Origin: Actinomycetaceae bacterium
GTDB taxonomy: Bacteria > Actinomycetota > Actinomycetes > Actinomycetales > Actinomycetaceae
Assembly: GCA_028724265.1 (NCBI GenBank)
Contig: JAQYDG010000001.1
Span: 124,001 to 188,000 of the forward strand
Length of the DNA: 64,000 nt
Direction of reading: 5' to 3'
The position numbers were made by a program, and so were the translations under genes. The notes under the pieces are model-generated. The model had not been told where the DNA came from. It saw only the letters and a list, made by a program, of their open reading frames with translations, and ran no database searches. Below, in pieces: positions 34,627 through 43,918 of the stretch. Within the stretch, counting starts at the first letter, position 1. Each line of letters starts with the position of its first letter.

Positions 34627-36321
34627 ATGAAGAGAACAGGATTTGGTGCGGCACTTCTTGCTGCTGCACTTGTGCTTGGCGCATGTTCTTCTGCCGGTAC
34701 TCCCGGCTCCGGCGGCTCGGGTGCTGATTCGTCAGCTTCTGGTGCGGCGACGAAGGTCGCTCCAGCCGATTATTTGCATGCGAAGTACGACGAGTTGCAG
34801 CAGGGCGGAACACTCACAAGTGCAGTTGCCGAGATCACCGAACAGTCCAACCCGTTCCAGCAGGATGGAACTCGGTATACCAGTGATCTGTGGTGGTGGT
34901 ACAACCCGCAGCTCGCCTTGTTCGACGACGACGGAACTTGGCACTTCAATCCGGATTACTTCGACGATGTGAAGGCCAGCGAGGTTGACGGCAACACAGT
35001 GGTGACCTACAAGATCAAGAAGGAAGCAACGTATAACGACGGTACGCCGATCGACGTGAAGGCCTTCCAGAATACGTGGAAATCCAACAACGGCAAAGAT
35101 GAGGCATACCTGCCGAGCTCGACCGACGGGTATGAACGTATCAAGTCGGTTGAGCCAGGTGCGGACGATAAGGAAGTTGTTGTTACCTTCGATGGTATCT
35201 ATGCGTGGTGGCAGGGATTGTTCAATGACCTGCTTCATCCTTCAATCGACACTGCGGAGAAGTATAACAAATCCTATGTGAAGAACGCTCATCCAGAGCT
35301 CGGCGCAGGCCCGTATAAGGTTGACCATATCAACTACGACGGTGGCGAAGCGGTCTTCGTTCCCAACGAGAAGTGGTGGGGACCAAAGGGCAAGCTTGAT
35401 AAGCGCGTGTTCAAAGTGATGGAGGATCAAGCCTCGATCAACGCCTTCGTCAATGGCGAAATTGATTATACGGGTATCGGATCCCAGGAGCGCCTGGCAA
35501 AAGTCAAAGATATGTCCGGGATCAAGCAGTACACATCGATGCAGCCGCGTAACAGCTTGCTGGAGCTGAATGCTGCCGGTCCGATCCTGAAGGACATCAA
35601 GGTTCGTGAAGCGGTGATGGACGCCATCGACCGCGAGGGCATTGCGAATATTGCTTTCCAGGGTCTGAATTACCATGAATCCTTGCCAGGATCCTTCCTC
35701 CTGTTCTCTACTCAGCCAGGATATTCTGATAACGCAGGCCAGGCTGTGAAGTACGATCCGGAGAACTCGAAGAAGCTGCTTGACGAGGCCGGCTGGAAGG
35801 CTGGGTCGGATGGCATCCGTGCCAAGAATGGCGAGAAGTTGACGCTGCGTCTGCCACTTTTGGGCGACGATGAGACCATCAAGAATGAGTCTGCTGCGAT
35901 CCAGCAGAACCTCAAGGCTGTGGGTATTGACCTCACATTGGATACTCGTCCGTCATCTGATTTCTCGAAGGTCGTCACTTCCCATGATTTCGATCTGATG
36001 ACGCTCGCTTTCTCTGCCACGGATCCATTCGGTGTGGCGTACTTTGGTCAGATCTACAAGTCGGATTCCGGTTTGAACTACTCTGCGACGGGCACGGAAG
36101 AGCTCGATAAGAAGATCAAGGATCTGGCGCAGATTGGCAATCCAGACGAGCAGATCAAGGCTGCGAACACCCTGGAGGTCGAGGCCTTTAAGCGCTTTGG
36201 TATTTTGCCGCTGTACAACGGGCCGACGATGGTGGCAGTGAAAGACAACCTCGCCAATTATGGCGCCATGGGCTTTGCCATCAACCCGATCGAAAACATT
36301 GGTTTCGTGGCTGCTAAGTAA
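34627..36321 (+). CDS. Oligopeptide-binding lipoprotein, family 5 (DppA/OppA type)
   Basis: Extracellular peptide-binding protein of the importer, 564 residues. ATG 34627 is chosen because AAAGGA lies about 7 bases upstream; the longer frame from 34567 has no signal-peptide sense. Lipobox 'LGAC' gives a lipidated Cys near residue 20, then a Gly/Ser linker. 'PFQQDGTRYTSDLWWWYNPQ' and 'TYKIKKEATYNDGTPIDVKA' belong to the family 5 fold. 'IKVREAVMDAIDREGIANIA' is the typical mid-domain helix. It lies 279 bases after the ATPase with its own likely promoter and is followed by a strong hairpin. Confidence 0.9.
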   Translation: MKRTGFGAALLAAALVLGACSSAGTPGSGGSGADSSASGAATKVAPADYLHAKYDELQQGGTLTSAVAEITEQSNPFQQDGTRYTSDLWWWYNPQLALFDDDGTWHFNPDYFDDVKASEVDGNTVVTYKIKKEATYNDGTPIDVKAFQNTWKSNNGKDEAYLPSSTDGYERIKSVEPGADDKEVVVTFDGIYAWWQGLFNDLLHPSIDTAEKYNKSYVKNAHPELGAGPYKVDHINYDGGEAVFVPNEKWWGPKGKLDKRVFKVMEDQASINAFVNGEIDYTGIGSQERLAKVKDMSGIKQYTSMQPRNSLLELNAAGPILKDIKVREAVMDAIDREGIANIAFQGLNYHESLPGSFLLFSTQPGYSDNAGQAVKYDPENSKKLLDEAGWKAGSDGIRAKNGEKLTLRLPLLGDDETIKNESAAIQQNLKAVGIDLTLDTRPSSDFSKVVTSHDFDLMTLAFSATDPFGVAYFGQIYKSDSGLNYSATGTEELDKKIKDLAQIGNPDEQIKAANTLEVEAFKRFGILPLYNGPTMVAVKDNLANYGAMGFAINPIENIGFVAAK

Positions 36322-36482
36322 GCTCCGCCGCTGCTTCCGCCGAATCACGGGCTCGATAAATCCTCTGGTTGAATCCTCTGGTCTCGATAGTGATTGAGCC
36401 TCAATAGGGTATCCGAAAACGCTATTCGGGCCGCGTTCGGACTTGTCGGAGCGGGAGCTGGTACTGTACTGGCACGAATGAG

Positions 36483-36515
36483 GTGTGGGAGAGACTCTCG
36501 GAGTCTCTCCCACAC
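36483..36515. terminator. Perfect 15-bp hairpin after the peptide-importer operon
   Basis: GTGTGGGAGAGACTC (36483-36497) pairs with its exact complement (36501-36515) around a 3-base loop. A short TTT-containing repeat (GTTTAACGA, twice) follows. It lies in the 338-base convergent spacer between the lipoprotein gene and the PH-domain gene; apart from this and the purine tract the spacer holds nothing I can recognise. Confidence 0.75.
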
Positions 36516-36560
36516 GTGTTTAACGAGTTTAACGAGTTGTGACGCCATTAGTGTTGGGGC

Positions 36561-36632
36561 GGGCGAAGGGAAGAAGAAGCAACAGGAAAAAAAGAGAGGC
36601 GGAAAAAGGAAGAAGAGGGAGTAGACAAAAAC
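36561..36632 (+). repeat. Polypurine tract of about 70 bases
   Basis: Nearly all bases on the plus strand are A or G, with only six pyrimidines. It lies just past the 3' end of the minus-strand PH-domain gene, where its transcript would be pyrimidine-rich, so it may aid termination. A short frame encoding Lys/Arg/Glu repeats crosses it but is not credible as a gene. Confidence 0.6.
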
Positions 36633-36659
36633 GTGCTACGGGATCGCACGTGGAAGGTG

Positions 36660-37316
36660 TTAGTGTGAGGCCACGCCAAAGATCACAAGGGCGCAGCTGA
36701 CGATCACTATAGCGAAATTCAGCACGTTGATACTGCGCGTTGGCGCAAGCGGTGCGTGCTCGTCCGGTTGTGGCTGCGTGTGGGTGTGTGTGGGGTGGGG
36801 AGAGCTCACGGCGGTATCAGCGTGGATGTCGTCATCGGCGTACTGATCTAGGAACCGTGATATCAGGTGAGCTGCTGCGCGCGTTGTTGTTGTCAACGGA
36901 ATTGTGCCCGAATGGAGCAGTGGAATCTCGCCTGCCGTCCACTTATATTGCCGGCTTCGTCCGGACTGGCTGAATGTAGGTACAGAAAGCTTTTTCCCAG
37001 TACTCAGCAGTAGTTGAAGCCCCCATCGGGTGTCAACAGACTCGATTAGGTTCATCGGCACGGCGGTGTCCCAGATGCTGTGGTGCAGCACAACCACTGT
37101 CGGGGTCACTTCACACGAAGGCACGAGTGCGAGTACCCACACGATGCCAGCAAGTCCGCACAGTGCAGCCAGAGTCGGAAACAGATGCTGGCCTCCTGCG
37201 CCGAATAGCTGAATGCCGAGGATCGTGACGGCGATAACGCCAGCGCATGCGGCATAGATGTACGCGGATGTTGCGCGCAGAAAATACCGAGGTTCCCTAG
37301 GTTCCATAGAGTCCAT
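36660..37316 (-). CDS. PH-domain-containing membrane protein
   Basis: 218 residues: two hydrophobic helices near the N-terminus (about 15-37 and 42-65), a bacterial PH-like region from about 70 to 165 ('CEVTPTVVVLHHSIWDTAVP' through 'KKLSVPTF'), a His/Thr/Pro-rich linker and a final hydrophobic helix at about 198-216. Similar small membrane proteins are common in actinobacteria; the role is unknown. The ATG at 37316 has an in-frame ATG three codons later. It is divergent from typA. Confidence 0.65.
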   Translation of the reverse strand: MDSMEPREPRYFLRATSAYIYAACAGVIAVTILGIQLFGAGGQHLFPTLAALCGLAGIVWVLALVPSCEVTPTVVVLHHSIWDTAVPMNLIESVDTRWGLQLLLSTGKKLSVPTFSQSGRSRQYKWTAGEIPLLHSGTIPLTTTTRAAAHLISRFLDQYADDDIHADTAVSSPHPTHTHTQPQPDEHAPLAPTRSINVLNFAIVIVSCALVIFGVASH

Positions 37317-37549
37317 TGTGCCTTAGTCCGAATGGACGCGGTTCAGAGGATGGGTGGTGGGAGGCCAGCCGGTTAGAGCCATGTGGCTGAGACACACCGA
37401 CCTCAGTGCCGATAAAGTGTGACGTGCATCCCCGCGTTCACGTAACCTAGCTTGCATCTGTGTGTGGGTAACTTGCATAAAATGAGTATGTTTAATGCCC
37501 GCATAGTTCGTGTTGCAGCATGCGGAGCGTCGATGGTGAGGGAGTAGAT

Positions 37550-39469
37550 GTGAGCACTCGCAAGGATTTGCGCAACGTAGCTATTGTAGCACACGTCGAT
37601 CATGGAAAAACTACCCTGGTAGACGGGATGCTGAAGCAATCTGGTGCTTTAGGTGCGCGTGCAGCCTTCGAAAAAGAGGGAACGCGCGTCATGGATTCCG
37701 GTGATCTGGAGCGCGAAAAGGGTATTACGATCCTTGCGAAGAATACTGCGATTCGATACACCGGGCCGCTGGCAGAGGAGTTCGGCTCGCCCGATGGCAT
37801 CGTCATCAACGTGATTGATACGCCTGGCCACGCAGATTTTGGTGGTGAAGTAGAGCGTGGGCTTTCGATGGTGGACGGTGTGGTGTTGCTCGTCGATGCC
37901 TCTGAAGGCCCGCTGCCGCAGACGCGTTTTGTGTTGCGCAAAGCTCTGGAAGCTAAGCTGCCGGTGATTACCGTGATTAATAAAGTCGATCGGCCGGATG
38001 CTCGCATTGACGAGGTCGTGTCCGAAACACAGGATTTGCTGTTGAGCCTGTTCTCCGATCTCGGCGATCCTGATTACGAGGTCTTGGATCGAATGCTGGA
38101 GATTCCTGTGATCTATGCCTCTGCCAAGGTGGGCTGGGCTGATACGGTGAAGCCTGCAGATGGCGAACTTCCCGCGAACCACGATCTTCAGCCGTTATTT
38201 GAAGCGATTCTGCGCTATATCCCTGCACCGCACTATGATGAAAATTCGCCCCTGGTTGCGCAAGTGACGAACCTGGATGCCTCTCCATTCCTGGGTCGCT
38301 TAGCGCTGACGCGGATCTACTCCGGGGAACTTGTGAAAGGTGCAATGGTCGGCTGGGCGCGCGCAGACGGTTCCATCAGCCAGGTGCGTATCACAGAGCT
38401 GCTCCTGACAGAAGGGTTGGAACGCGTCCCAACCGAGCGTGCAGCCGCTGGGGATATTGTGGCGGTTGCCGGATTTAGCGATATCACGATTGGCGATTCC
38501 CTCGTGGATCCTGATGATCCCCGCCCGCTGCCGCCTATTCATGTGGACGAACCCGCTATTTCCATGACGATCGGTATCAATACGTCTCCTATGGCCGGCA
38601 AAGTGAAGGGGCACAAGCTCACCGCACGTCAGGTCAAGGATCGTCTGGATCGTGAGCTGGTGGGTAACGTGAGTATTCGAGTGCTTCCCACTGACCGGCC
38701 GGATGCATGGGAAGTGCAGGATCGCGGAGAGCTGGCACTGTCCATTCTGGTTGAGCAGATGCGGCGTGAGGGCTTCGAGCTGACTGTGGGTAAACCACAG
38801 GTGGTGACGAAGATCGTCGATGGTAAGACGTACGAGCCGATGGAGCGAGCCACAATCGACGTGCCGGAAACGTATCTCGGTGCCGTGACGCAGCTGATGG
38901 CTGCGCGCAAAGGCCGTATGGACTCCATGGTCAACCATGGCACAGGCTGGGTGCGCATGGAGTATACCGTGCCCGCCCGGGGGATGATTGGTTTCCATTC
39001 ACAGTTCCTCACGCAGACGCGCGGCACGGGTATTTCGAGTTCTGTCGGTGCCGGCTATGAGCCGTGGGCAGGCGAGATTGAAAGCCGTGCAACAGGATCT
39101 CTGGTGTCTGACCGCGCAGGCCAGGCCACCGGATATGCTCTGCAGAAGCTGGAGGATCGCGGCACGTTCTTCATCAAGCCCGGTGACGAGGTGTATGAGG
39201 GTGAAGTGGTCGGCGAGAATCCGCGCGACGAGGACATGGATGTCAATGTGGTGCGCGCCAAGGAGATGACGAATATGCGCTCATCTACGGCGGACGTGTT
39301 CGTCACCCTGCAGGCATCGCGCACGCTCACCTTGGAGGAATCCATTGAGTTCGCTGCTGACGACGAGTGTATTGAAGTGACGCCAGAGGCCGTGCGGATT
39401 CGCAAGGTGATTTTGGATGGGCAGGAGCGTTATAAGATGGCTGCCCGTGCACGCGGTAAAGCAAAGTAG
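37550..39469 (+). CDS. typA: Translational GTPase TypA/BipA
   Basis: Ribosome-binding GTPase of the EF-G family that helps large-subunit assembly and stress adaptation. 639 residues. G1 '[12 protein letters not shown]' near residues 13-24, G3 '[14 protein letters not shown]', G4 'NKVDRPDA'; followed by EF-Tu-like domain 2, two EF-G-like domains and the TypA-specific C-terminal domain ('[16 protein letters not shown]', '[20 protein letters not shown]'). The GTG at 37550 follows GGAG at 7 bases and gives the typical '[14 protein letters not shown]' start; the ATG at 37520 lacks such a site. The 233-base spacer upstream likely holds its promoter (TTGCAT around 37452 and CATAAA around 37476). Confidence 0.96.
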   Translation: MSTRKDLRNVAIVAHVDHGKTTLVDGMLKQSGALGARAAFEKEGTRVMDSGDLEREKGITILAKNTAIRYTGPLAEEFGSPDGIVINVIDTPGHADFGGEVERGLSMVDGVVLLVDASEGPLPQTRFVLRKALEAKLPVITVINKVDRPDARIDEVVSETQDLLLSLFSDLGDPDYEVLDRMLEIPVIYASAKVGWADTVKPADGELPANHDLQPLFEAILRYIPAPHYDENSPLVAQVTNLDASPFLGRLALTRIYSGELVKGAMVGWARADGSISQVRITELLLTEGLERVPTERAAAGDIVAVAGFSDITIGDSLVDPDDPRPLPPIHVDEPAISMTIGINTSPMAGKVKGHKLTARQVKDRLDRELVGNVSIRVLPTDRPDAWEVQDRGELALSILVEQMRREGFELTVGKPQVVTKIVDGKTYEPMERATIDVPETYLGAVTQLMAARKGRMDSMVNHGTGWVRMEYTVPARGMIGFHSQFLTQTRGTGISSSVGAGYEPWAGEIESRATGSLVSDRAGQATGYALQKLEDRGTFFIKPGDEVYEGEVVGENPRDEDMDVNVVRAKEMTNMRSSTADVFVTLQASRTLTLEESIEFAADDECIEVTPEAVRIRKVILDGQERYKMAARARGKAK

Positions 39470-39475
39470 GGCTCA

Positions 39476-39985
39476 TTGCGCGTGGACGATGATCGAGCGA
39501 CACAGGGTGTACCTGCAACTGACGTGCCTACTGCTGGCGCGCCGACGGTTGACGTGCACGAGCCGACGTCTGCCGCTCGTGCGCATGCGGCGCGAGCTAT
39601 AGGCGTCCTGAGGTTTGTGGGTTTTCTGCTGCTCGGTTTCGCCACAGGTGTGATGGCAGTAGCTGTGCATTCAGGTCCGGTTGCTATCCCGATTGTTGGG
39701 GCTGTGCTTGCCCTCGCCGTGCTCTTTTGCGGGGCGTGGTACTCGGCTCTGAGCGGGTGGGGGATGTGGTGTGTTTTCTTCATTGGAGCACTCAGCGCGC
39801 TGGTTCTCCTCTTTTTCCACCCTTTGGCAAACGACTATATCGTCGGTCTTAATCCGAGTGCCGCATGGGTTGTGCTGATCGCAGGTTCAGCGTTGATGGC
39901 AGCGGTCGGTGTTGCGTGCGCCAGCACAGCGATACGGCAGCGGCGCGTCAGGAAGCACAGAAAGCATCAGCCGTCGCAGGATTGA
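39476..39985 (+). CDS. Small four-helix membrane protein (DUF6113-like)
   Basis: 169 residues: a polar N-terminus of about 40 residues, then four hydrophobic helices (about 46-68, 70-90, 96-118, 130-152) and a basic tail. In other actinobacteria a membrane protein of this size (DUF6113) lies close to the 7Fe ferredoxin gene, as here. Starts only six bases after typA; TTG 39476 or GTG 39482 could be used, with AGTAGGG upstream serving either. Function unknown. Confidence 0.6.
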   Translation: MRVDDDRATQGVPATDVPTAGAPTVDVHEPTSAARAHAARAIGVLRFVGFLLLGFATGVMAVAVHSGPVAIPIVGAVLALAVLFCGAWYSALSGWGMWCVFFIGALSALVLLFFHPLANDYIVGLNPSAAWVVLIAGSALMAAVGVACASTAIRQRRVRKHRKHQPSQD

Positions 39986-40027
39986 GGCAGGGTTGATCGG
40001 CGAGGTGATCGCTGGTGAGGAGCAACA

Positions 40028-42172
40028 ATGGAAGATCAAAACGCGCAGCCGCAGGGGGCAGAGGGCGAGGCCACTCGGGACGGCACGGGTGCCGCGAACG
40101 TTGATGCCATTGATGCCTCTGACACCGTCGATGCCGTTGACACCGGCTCGAGCGACGCCACCATCGGTAACAGCGCGGATACCGACACTGCTCACCCCGA
40201 AACGAATGGCGTTCGTAAGCTCAAGAGTGGCTCTCGTCGTCGGGCATGGTGGCTATGGGCAATTGCGGTGCTCGTGTTGATCGGTATTGTTTATGTGGGT
40301 ACTGCTGCAGCCACTGCCAATACGGTTCCACGCGGCACAACGGTCCGCGGCGTTGCTATCGGTGGAATGAGCAGTGCGCAGGCACGTGAGGCGCTGAAGA
40401 CCACGCTTGCCGCTGATTTCAGCAAGGCATTCACGGTTACCACTCAAAATGCTCACAATGGGGGTGCCGCGTCAGATCACAAAAACTCGGGCTCAGGCAG
40501 CAGCGACGCCGAGGAGGACGGCAGTGAGGCGCAGCAGACGGTCGAGGTAGATCCGGGGGATTTCGATCGCGTCTTTGATCCTGAAGCTACCGTTGCCCAG
40601 GTGACCGGTTTTTCCCTGAACCCGGTCGCGGTGATCCGGCACGTCACAGGGGGTAGCACGCTTGAGCCTGTCGTTCGGGTGGATCAAGCGAAGTTGAGTG
40701 CGCTGATCTCGAAGATTGGTGAACAGCTTGTTGACTCACCGCGCAACGCTGCCATCACCTATGAGGAGACAACACCGAAAGTAACGGAAGCCGTCAGCGG
40801 CCATGTTGTCGATGTCGATAAAGCAAGGTCTGTTGTGATGTATGCCGTGCCGTCTCGTACTGGTGAGCCGAGCGTGCTGCCTGTCGTGGAGAAAAGTGCG
40901 GATGTTTCGACGGCGGAAGCTCAGCATGTTGCTCAATCCATTGCTGTGCCTTATACGGCGGAGCCAATGACGGTGATGGTTGACGCGAAGCGTGTTGAGA
41001 TCGCGCCGAAGGATCTTGCTGCGAATGCCTCATTCGTGGCTCATGGCAGCACTCTTGTTCTCGATCCCGGTGCTCAGAAGCTGGCAGATCTGGTCAATGC
41101 CGGGGCTTCTGAGCATTTGAGCGCGGCGCGCGACGCCAGCTTTAAGATTGTGAATCATTCGTCCGTCACCATTGTGCCGTCACAAGATGGTAAGGGAGTC
41201 GATGCGACGAAGCTTGCCGCCGATATTTCAGCTGTGGCGAGCAAGACCGGCAAAGAGCGTACAGTTCAAGGATCCATTGTGACGACTTCTGCGGCTTTTT
41301 CTACCCAGGATGCTCAAAAGATGGGTGTCAAGGAAGTAATTTCAAGCATCGCTACACCGTTGACGAGCGATACGCGTCGCGATATGAACTTGAGGAACGC
41401 AGGAGAGAAGATATCCAATGTTCTCGTCAAACCTGGGGAAACGTTTGATCTGTTGAGTCATCTTCAACCTGTGGATGCGCAACACGGCTATGTTGCGTCC
41501 GGGGTGTCGGTGAACGGTTTTGCTGAGGATGCGATGGGTGGCGGCCTTTCGCAGGTGGCGACGAATACGTTCTACACGGGATATTATGCCGGTTTCGTTG
41601 ATGTTGAGCATCATCCGCATTCGGAGGATTACGATCGCTATCCCGATGGGCTCGACTCCACGCTCTGGGTTCCGTCAAAAAATATGCGGTGGAAGAATAA
41701 CACGCCATACGGTGTGGTTGTGGACGCGTGGGTGGCCGCAGGCAAATTCCACACTCAGCTGTGGTCAACGAAATACTGGGATGTAACGGTGACGCAGAGT
41801 CCGAAGAGGAACATTGTACGAGCGCAGATGAAATACAATCCCTCGCCCAAGTGCATTCCGTATGCATCCGGTTTGCCGGGCTTCACCATTGATAATCACC
41901 GCGTCGTTTCGCGTGAGGGGAAAGTGGAAATCGATACGACCCAGACGGTGACGTACATCCCTGCTAACGGCTCGACGTGTACGAAGCCGGGATCTTCACC
42001 ATCGAAATCAGAATCAAAATCGAGTGCCTCCAGCTCAGCATCTCGCCAGTCTGCACAAAGCCAGTCCACGCGCAAGAAGGCGAGCACATCGCCATCCCCG
42101 AGTGGAGAAACGTCATCGAAGGACTCTGCGCAGCCAGAGAGCACGGATACACAGGGCGCCACGAAAAAATAG
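40028..42172 (+). CDS. VanW family protein with tandem peptidoglycan-binding-like domain
   Basis: 714 residues, one N-terminal transmembrane helix (about 77-97) after a 75-residue acidic cytoplasmic stretch. The outside part contains two repeats of a putative PG-binding_4 region (about 105-380), then a VanW domain (about 455-600) recognised by 'NLRNAGEKISNVLVKPGETF' and 'GFAEDAMGGGLSQVATNTFY'. The C-terminal 75 residues are Ser/Lys-rich and disordered. VanW proteins are surface proteins linked with cell-wall biology; no catalytic activity is established. ATG 40028 follows GAGGAG. Confidence 0.85.
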   Translation: MEDQNAQPQGAEGEATRDGTGAANVDAIDASDTVDAVDTGSSDATIGNSADTDTAHPETNGVRKLKSGSRRRAWWLWAIAVLVLIGIVYVGTAAATANTVPRGTTVRGVAIGGMSSAQAREALKTTLAADFSKAFTVTTQNAHNGGAASDHKNSGSGSSDAEEDGSEAQQTVEVDPGDFDRVFDPEATVAQVTGFSLNPVAVIRHVTGGSTLEPVVRVDQAKLSALISKIGEQLVDSPRNAAITYEETTPKVTEAVSGHVVDVDKARSVVMYAVPSRTGEPSVLPVVEKSADVSTAEAQHVAQSIAVPYTAEPMTVMVDAKRVEIAPKDLAANASFVAHGSTLVLDPGAQKLADLVNAGASEHLSAARDASFKIVNHSSVTIVPSQDGKGVDATKLAADISAVASKTGKERTVQGSIVTTSAAFSTQDAQKMGVKEVISSIATPLTSDTRRDMNLRNAGEKISNVLVKPGETFDLLSHLQPVDAQHGYVASGVSVNGFAEDAMGGGLSQVATNTFYTGYYAGFVDVEHHPHSEDYDRYPDGLDSTLWVPSKNMRWKNNTPYGVVVDAWVAAGKFHTQLWSTKYWDVTVTQSPKRNIVRAQMKYNPSPKCIPYASGLPGFTIDNHRVVSREGKVEIDTTQTVTYIPANGSTCTKPGSSPSKSESKSSASSSASRQSAQSQSTRKKASTSPSPSGETSSKDSAQPESTDTQGATKK

Positions 42173-42234
42173 CCGACATCTCAACAAACGGGTTCACCCA
42201 GTGGTCGGGAGGTACTCTGATCCACAGCTGAATT

Positions 42235-42253
42235 TCGATACACTGTGTATCGA
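42235..42253. promoter_or_regulatory. Perfect 19-base palindrome upstream of fdxA
   Basis: TCGATACACTGTGTATCGA is an exact inverted repeat (nine bases each side of a central T), ending 29 bases before the ferredoxin ATG. Its position over the likely promoter or leader makes it a strong candidate operator for an unidentified regulator. Confidence 0.65.
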
Positions 42254-42282
42254 TAGGTTGAGCTACTCACCAAAGGAGAATT

Positions 42283-42612
42283 ATGACGTATGTAATCGCG
42301 CTGCCATGTGTGGATGTTAAGGACGGCGCTTGCGTGGAAGAATGCCCGGTGGACTGCATCTACGAGGGTGACCGCACGCTGTACATCAACCCAGACGAGT
42401 GCGTTGACTGTGGCGCGTGCGAGCCGGTGTGCCCGGTGGAGGCGATTTTCTATGAGGAAGATGTGCCGGAAGAATGGAGCATCTTTACGCAGGTGAACGC
42501 TGAATTCTTTGACGAGATCGGTACGCCGGGTGGAGCTGCAAGCTATGGTCCGGTAGGTAAAGACCATCCGTATGTGGCTGCACTGCCGGCGCAGACAAAC
42601 GGCGAGCAGTGA
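42283..42612 (+). CDS. fdxA: Ferredoxin, 7Fe type
   Basis: Small soluble electron carrier, 109 residues, with one [3Fe-4S] and one [4Fe-4S] cluster. The N-terminal half has 'CVDVKDGACVEECPVDCIY', the second cluster 'CVDCGACEPVCPVEAI'; the tail 'EEWSIFTQVNAEFF' is usual for actinobacterial FdxA. ATG 42283 follows AAAGGAG. A perfect palindrome lies just upstream, suggesting specific control. A bidirectional hairpin follows. Confidence 0.95.
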   Translation: MTYVIALPCVDVKDGACVEECPVDCIYEGDRTLYINPDECVDCGACEPVCPVEAIFYEEDVPEEWSIFTQVNAEFFDEIGTPGGAASYGPVGKDHPYVAALPAQTNGEQ

Positions 42613-42618
42613 GCGTTC

Positions 42619-42641
42619 CGCTCAGCTTTGCCGGCTGAGCG
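42619..42641. terminator. Hairpin between convergent fdxA and maf-nudix genes
   Basis: CGCTCAGC (42619-42626) pairs with GCTGAGCG (42634-42641) around a 7-base loop. It serves the convergent ends of two genes; no T-tract is present. Confidence 0.6.
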
Positions 42642-42676
42642 AATGATGCGGAGCGCAGAAGCTGCGGGGCGGAGGT

Positions 42677-43918
42677 TCAGCGTGCGGCGCAGGCCTCGAT
42701 TTTTTCTTTGATCATAGGCCACGTCGCAGCAAAACCGTGGTGGAGACCCTCCGGTAGCCCGTCCACCGCATCGATATCGATCCACCCTAAACGCTCCGAT
42801 TCGTGGTCGGGGTGCGGTTCAAGGTCCGGATCGCATTCTGCAATATACGTCTGGTATTCCCAGTCTTCGTGAACGTTGGGCACGGAGTCGATAATATGCA
42901 GATGATCTGCACTAATCTGGGTTTCCTCTTCGAACTCTCGGAGAGCTCCTTCTTCGAGAGTCTCATTCCATTCACGTGCGCCGCCTGGAATGGACCAGGT
43001 GCCGCCCCCGTGGGTTCTCAACCCGCGAAGCTGAGCAAGAATCTCTATTCCAGACGTGGTGTGAGAACGGCGGAATGCGCATATGCCTCCGGCGCCTCCC
43101 ATGCCCCAATGAGTCTCATTTTCTGAAAGAATGAAGCCGTCCGCACCATGGTGAGCTGAAAAATGCATCGCGGAGGAAAGAAAGCGTTGTGCGATCGGCG
43201 GCAGTGTGCCAACAGCTGGATGCGCATGCGTCCACAATTGCGTGATAGACAGACCGCGCGCTGCCAGCAGATCGCGGAAAAGCGGAAGCGAGAGCCCCAC
43301 AACGCCGTGGTAGTCGCCGTCAATCGACGGCACAAAGGCTCCGCCAAGTCCGTCAACAGTGAATGAACCTGCCACGTGCAGGGGCTCGCCGGAATCGACG
43401 TAGGCATCGATCTCCGCATCCGTCATCGGGGCGATTGTGACACGCGCATGGGAAATCCCCGCAATCGATGTATTGGATGCCGTCGCAATCAGGCAGTGTC
43501 CGGTGTGCAGAACCCCGCTATGGCCTGCCATCTGGTGCAGCCGCTCGCGAGCCACTTCAGGGGAGTGAGGCTTTCCGAAAACATCGCCATCGAATTCGAA
43601 CATGGAATCGCACCCGAGTACCAGATCGGTAGATGGCACAGAGGGATCCGGTGAGCTGCTGCGCTGATTGTCCTCGATCTGAGTTGCAACGCGGCGTGCT
43701 TTTTCAGCCGCTAATGCCATGACGATCTGCGCGGGCGAGCCAATGGTGTGCGCACGTACCATGTCCTCGTCAACGTTGGAAACGCGGACGGCGGCATCGA
43801 TGCCTGCAGCACGGAGTGTGGCCAGGCGTGCCGGTGACGCGCTGGCGAGTGTAAGGCTCAAATGCGGGAGCCGTGCAGAGTCATTGTTGAGCGAAGGATT
43901 CAGTGGAGGAGTGAGCAT
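42677..43918 (-). CDS. Maf nucleotide pyrophosphatase fused to a Nudix hydrolase
   Basis: 413 residues. Residues about 20-235 form a Maf domain that hydrolyses non-canonical or modified NTPs: 'LTLASASPARLATLRAAGI' (22-40), 'LGCDSMFEFDGDVFGKP' (101-117) and 'EPLHVAGSFTVDGLGG' (178-193). Residues about 268-410 form a Nudix domain with the box G313...E319...R327-E328...E331-E332, whose last Gly is Gln. Two nucleotide-sanitising enzymes in one chain suggest a combined house-cleaning role. The ATG at 43918 shares one base with the stop of the gene before it (TGATG), so the longer frame from 44032 is not used. Confidence 0.9.
   Translation of the reverse strand: MLTPPLNPSLNNDSARLPHLSLTLASASPARLATLRAAGIDAAVRVSNVDEDMVRAHTIGSPAQIVMALAAEKARRVATQIEDNQRSSSPDPSVPSTDLVLGCDSMFEFDGDVFGKPHSPEVARERLHQMAGHSGVLHTGHCLIATASNTSIAGISHARVTIAPMTDAEIDAYVDSGEPLHVAGSFTVDGLGGAFVPSIDGDYHGVVGLSLPLFRDLLAARGLSITQLWTHAHPAVGTLPPIAQRFLSSAMHFSAHHGADGFILSENETHWGMGGAGGICAFRRSHTTSGIEILAQLRGLRTHGGGTWSIPGGAREWNETLEEGALREFEEETQISADHLHIIDSVPNVHEDWEYQTYIAECDPDLEPHPDHESERLGWIDIDAVDGLPEGLHHGFAATWPMIKEKIEACAAR

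Noticed and set aside
36394-36624. Plus-strand 76-codon frame with a Lys/Arg/Glu-rich tail
   Set aside because: It runs through the perfect terminator hairpin and the polypurine tract; its composition simply reflects the purine bias, and it lacks a family-like sequence.
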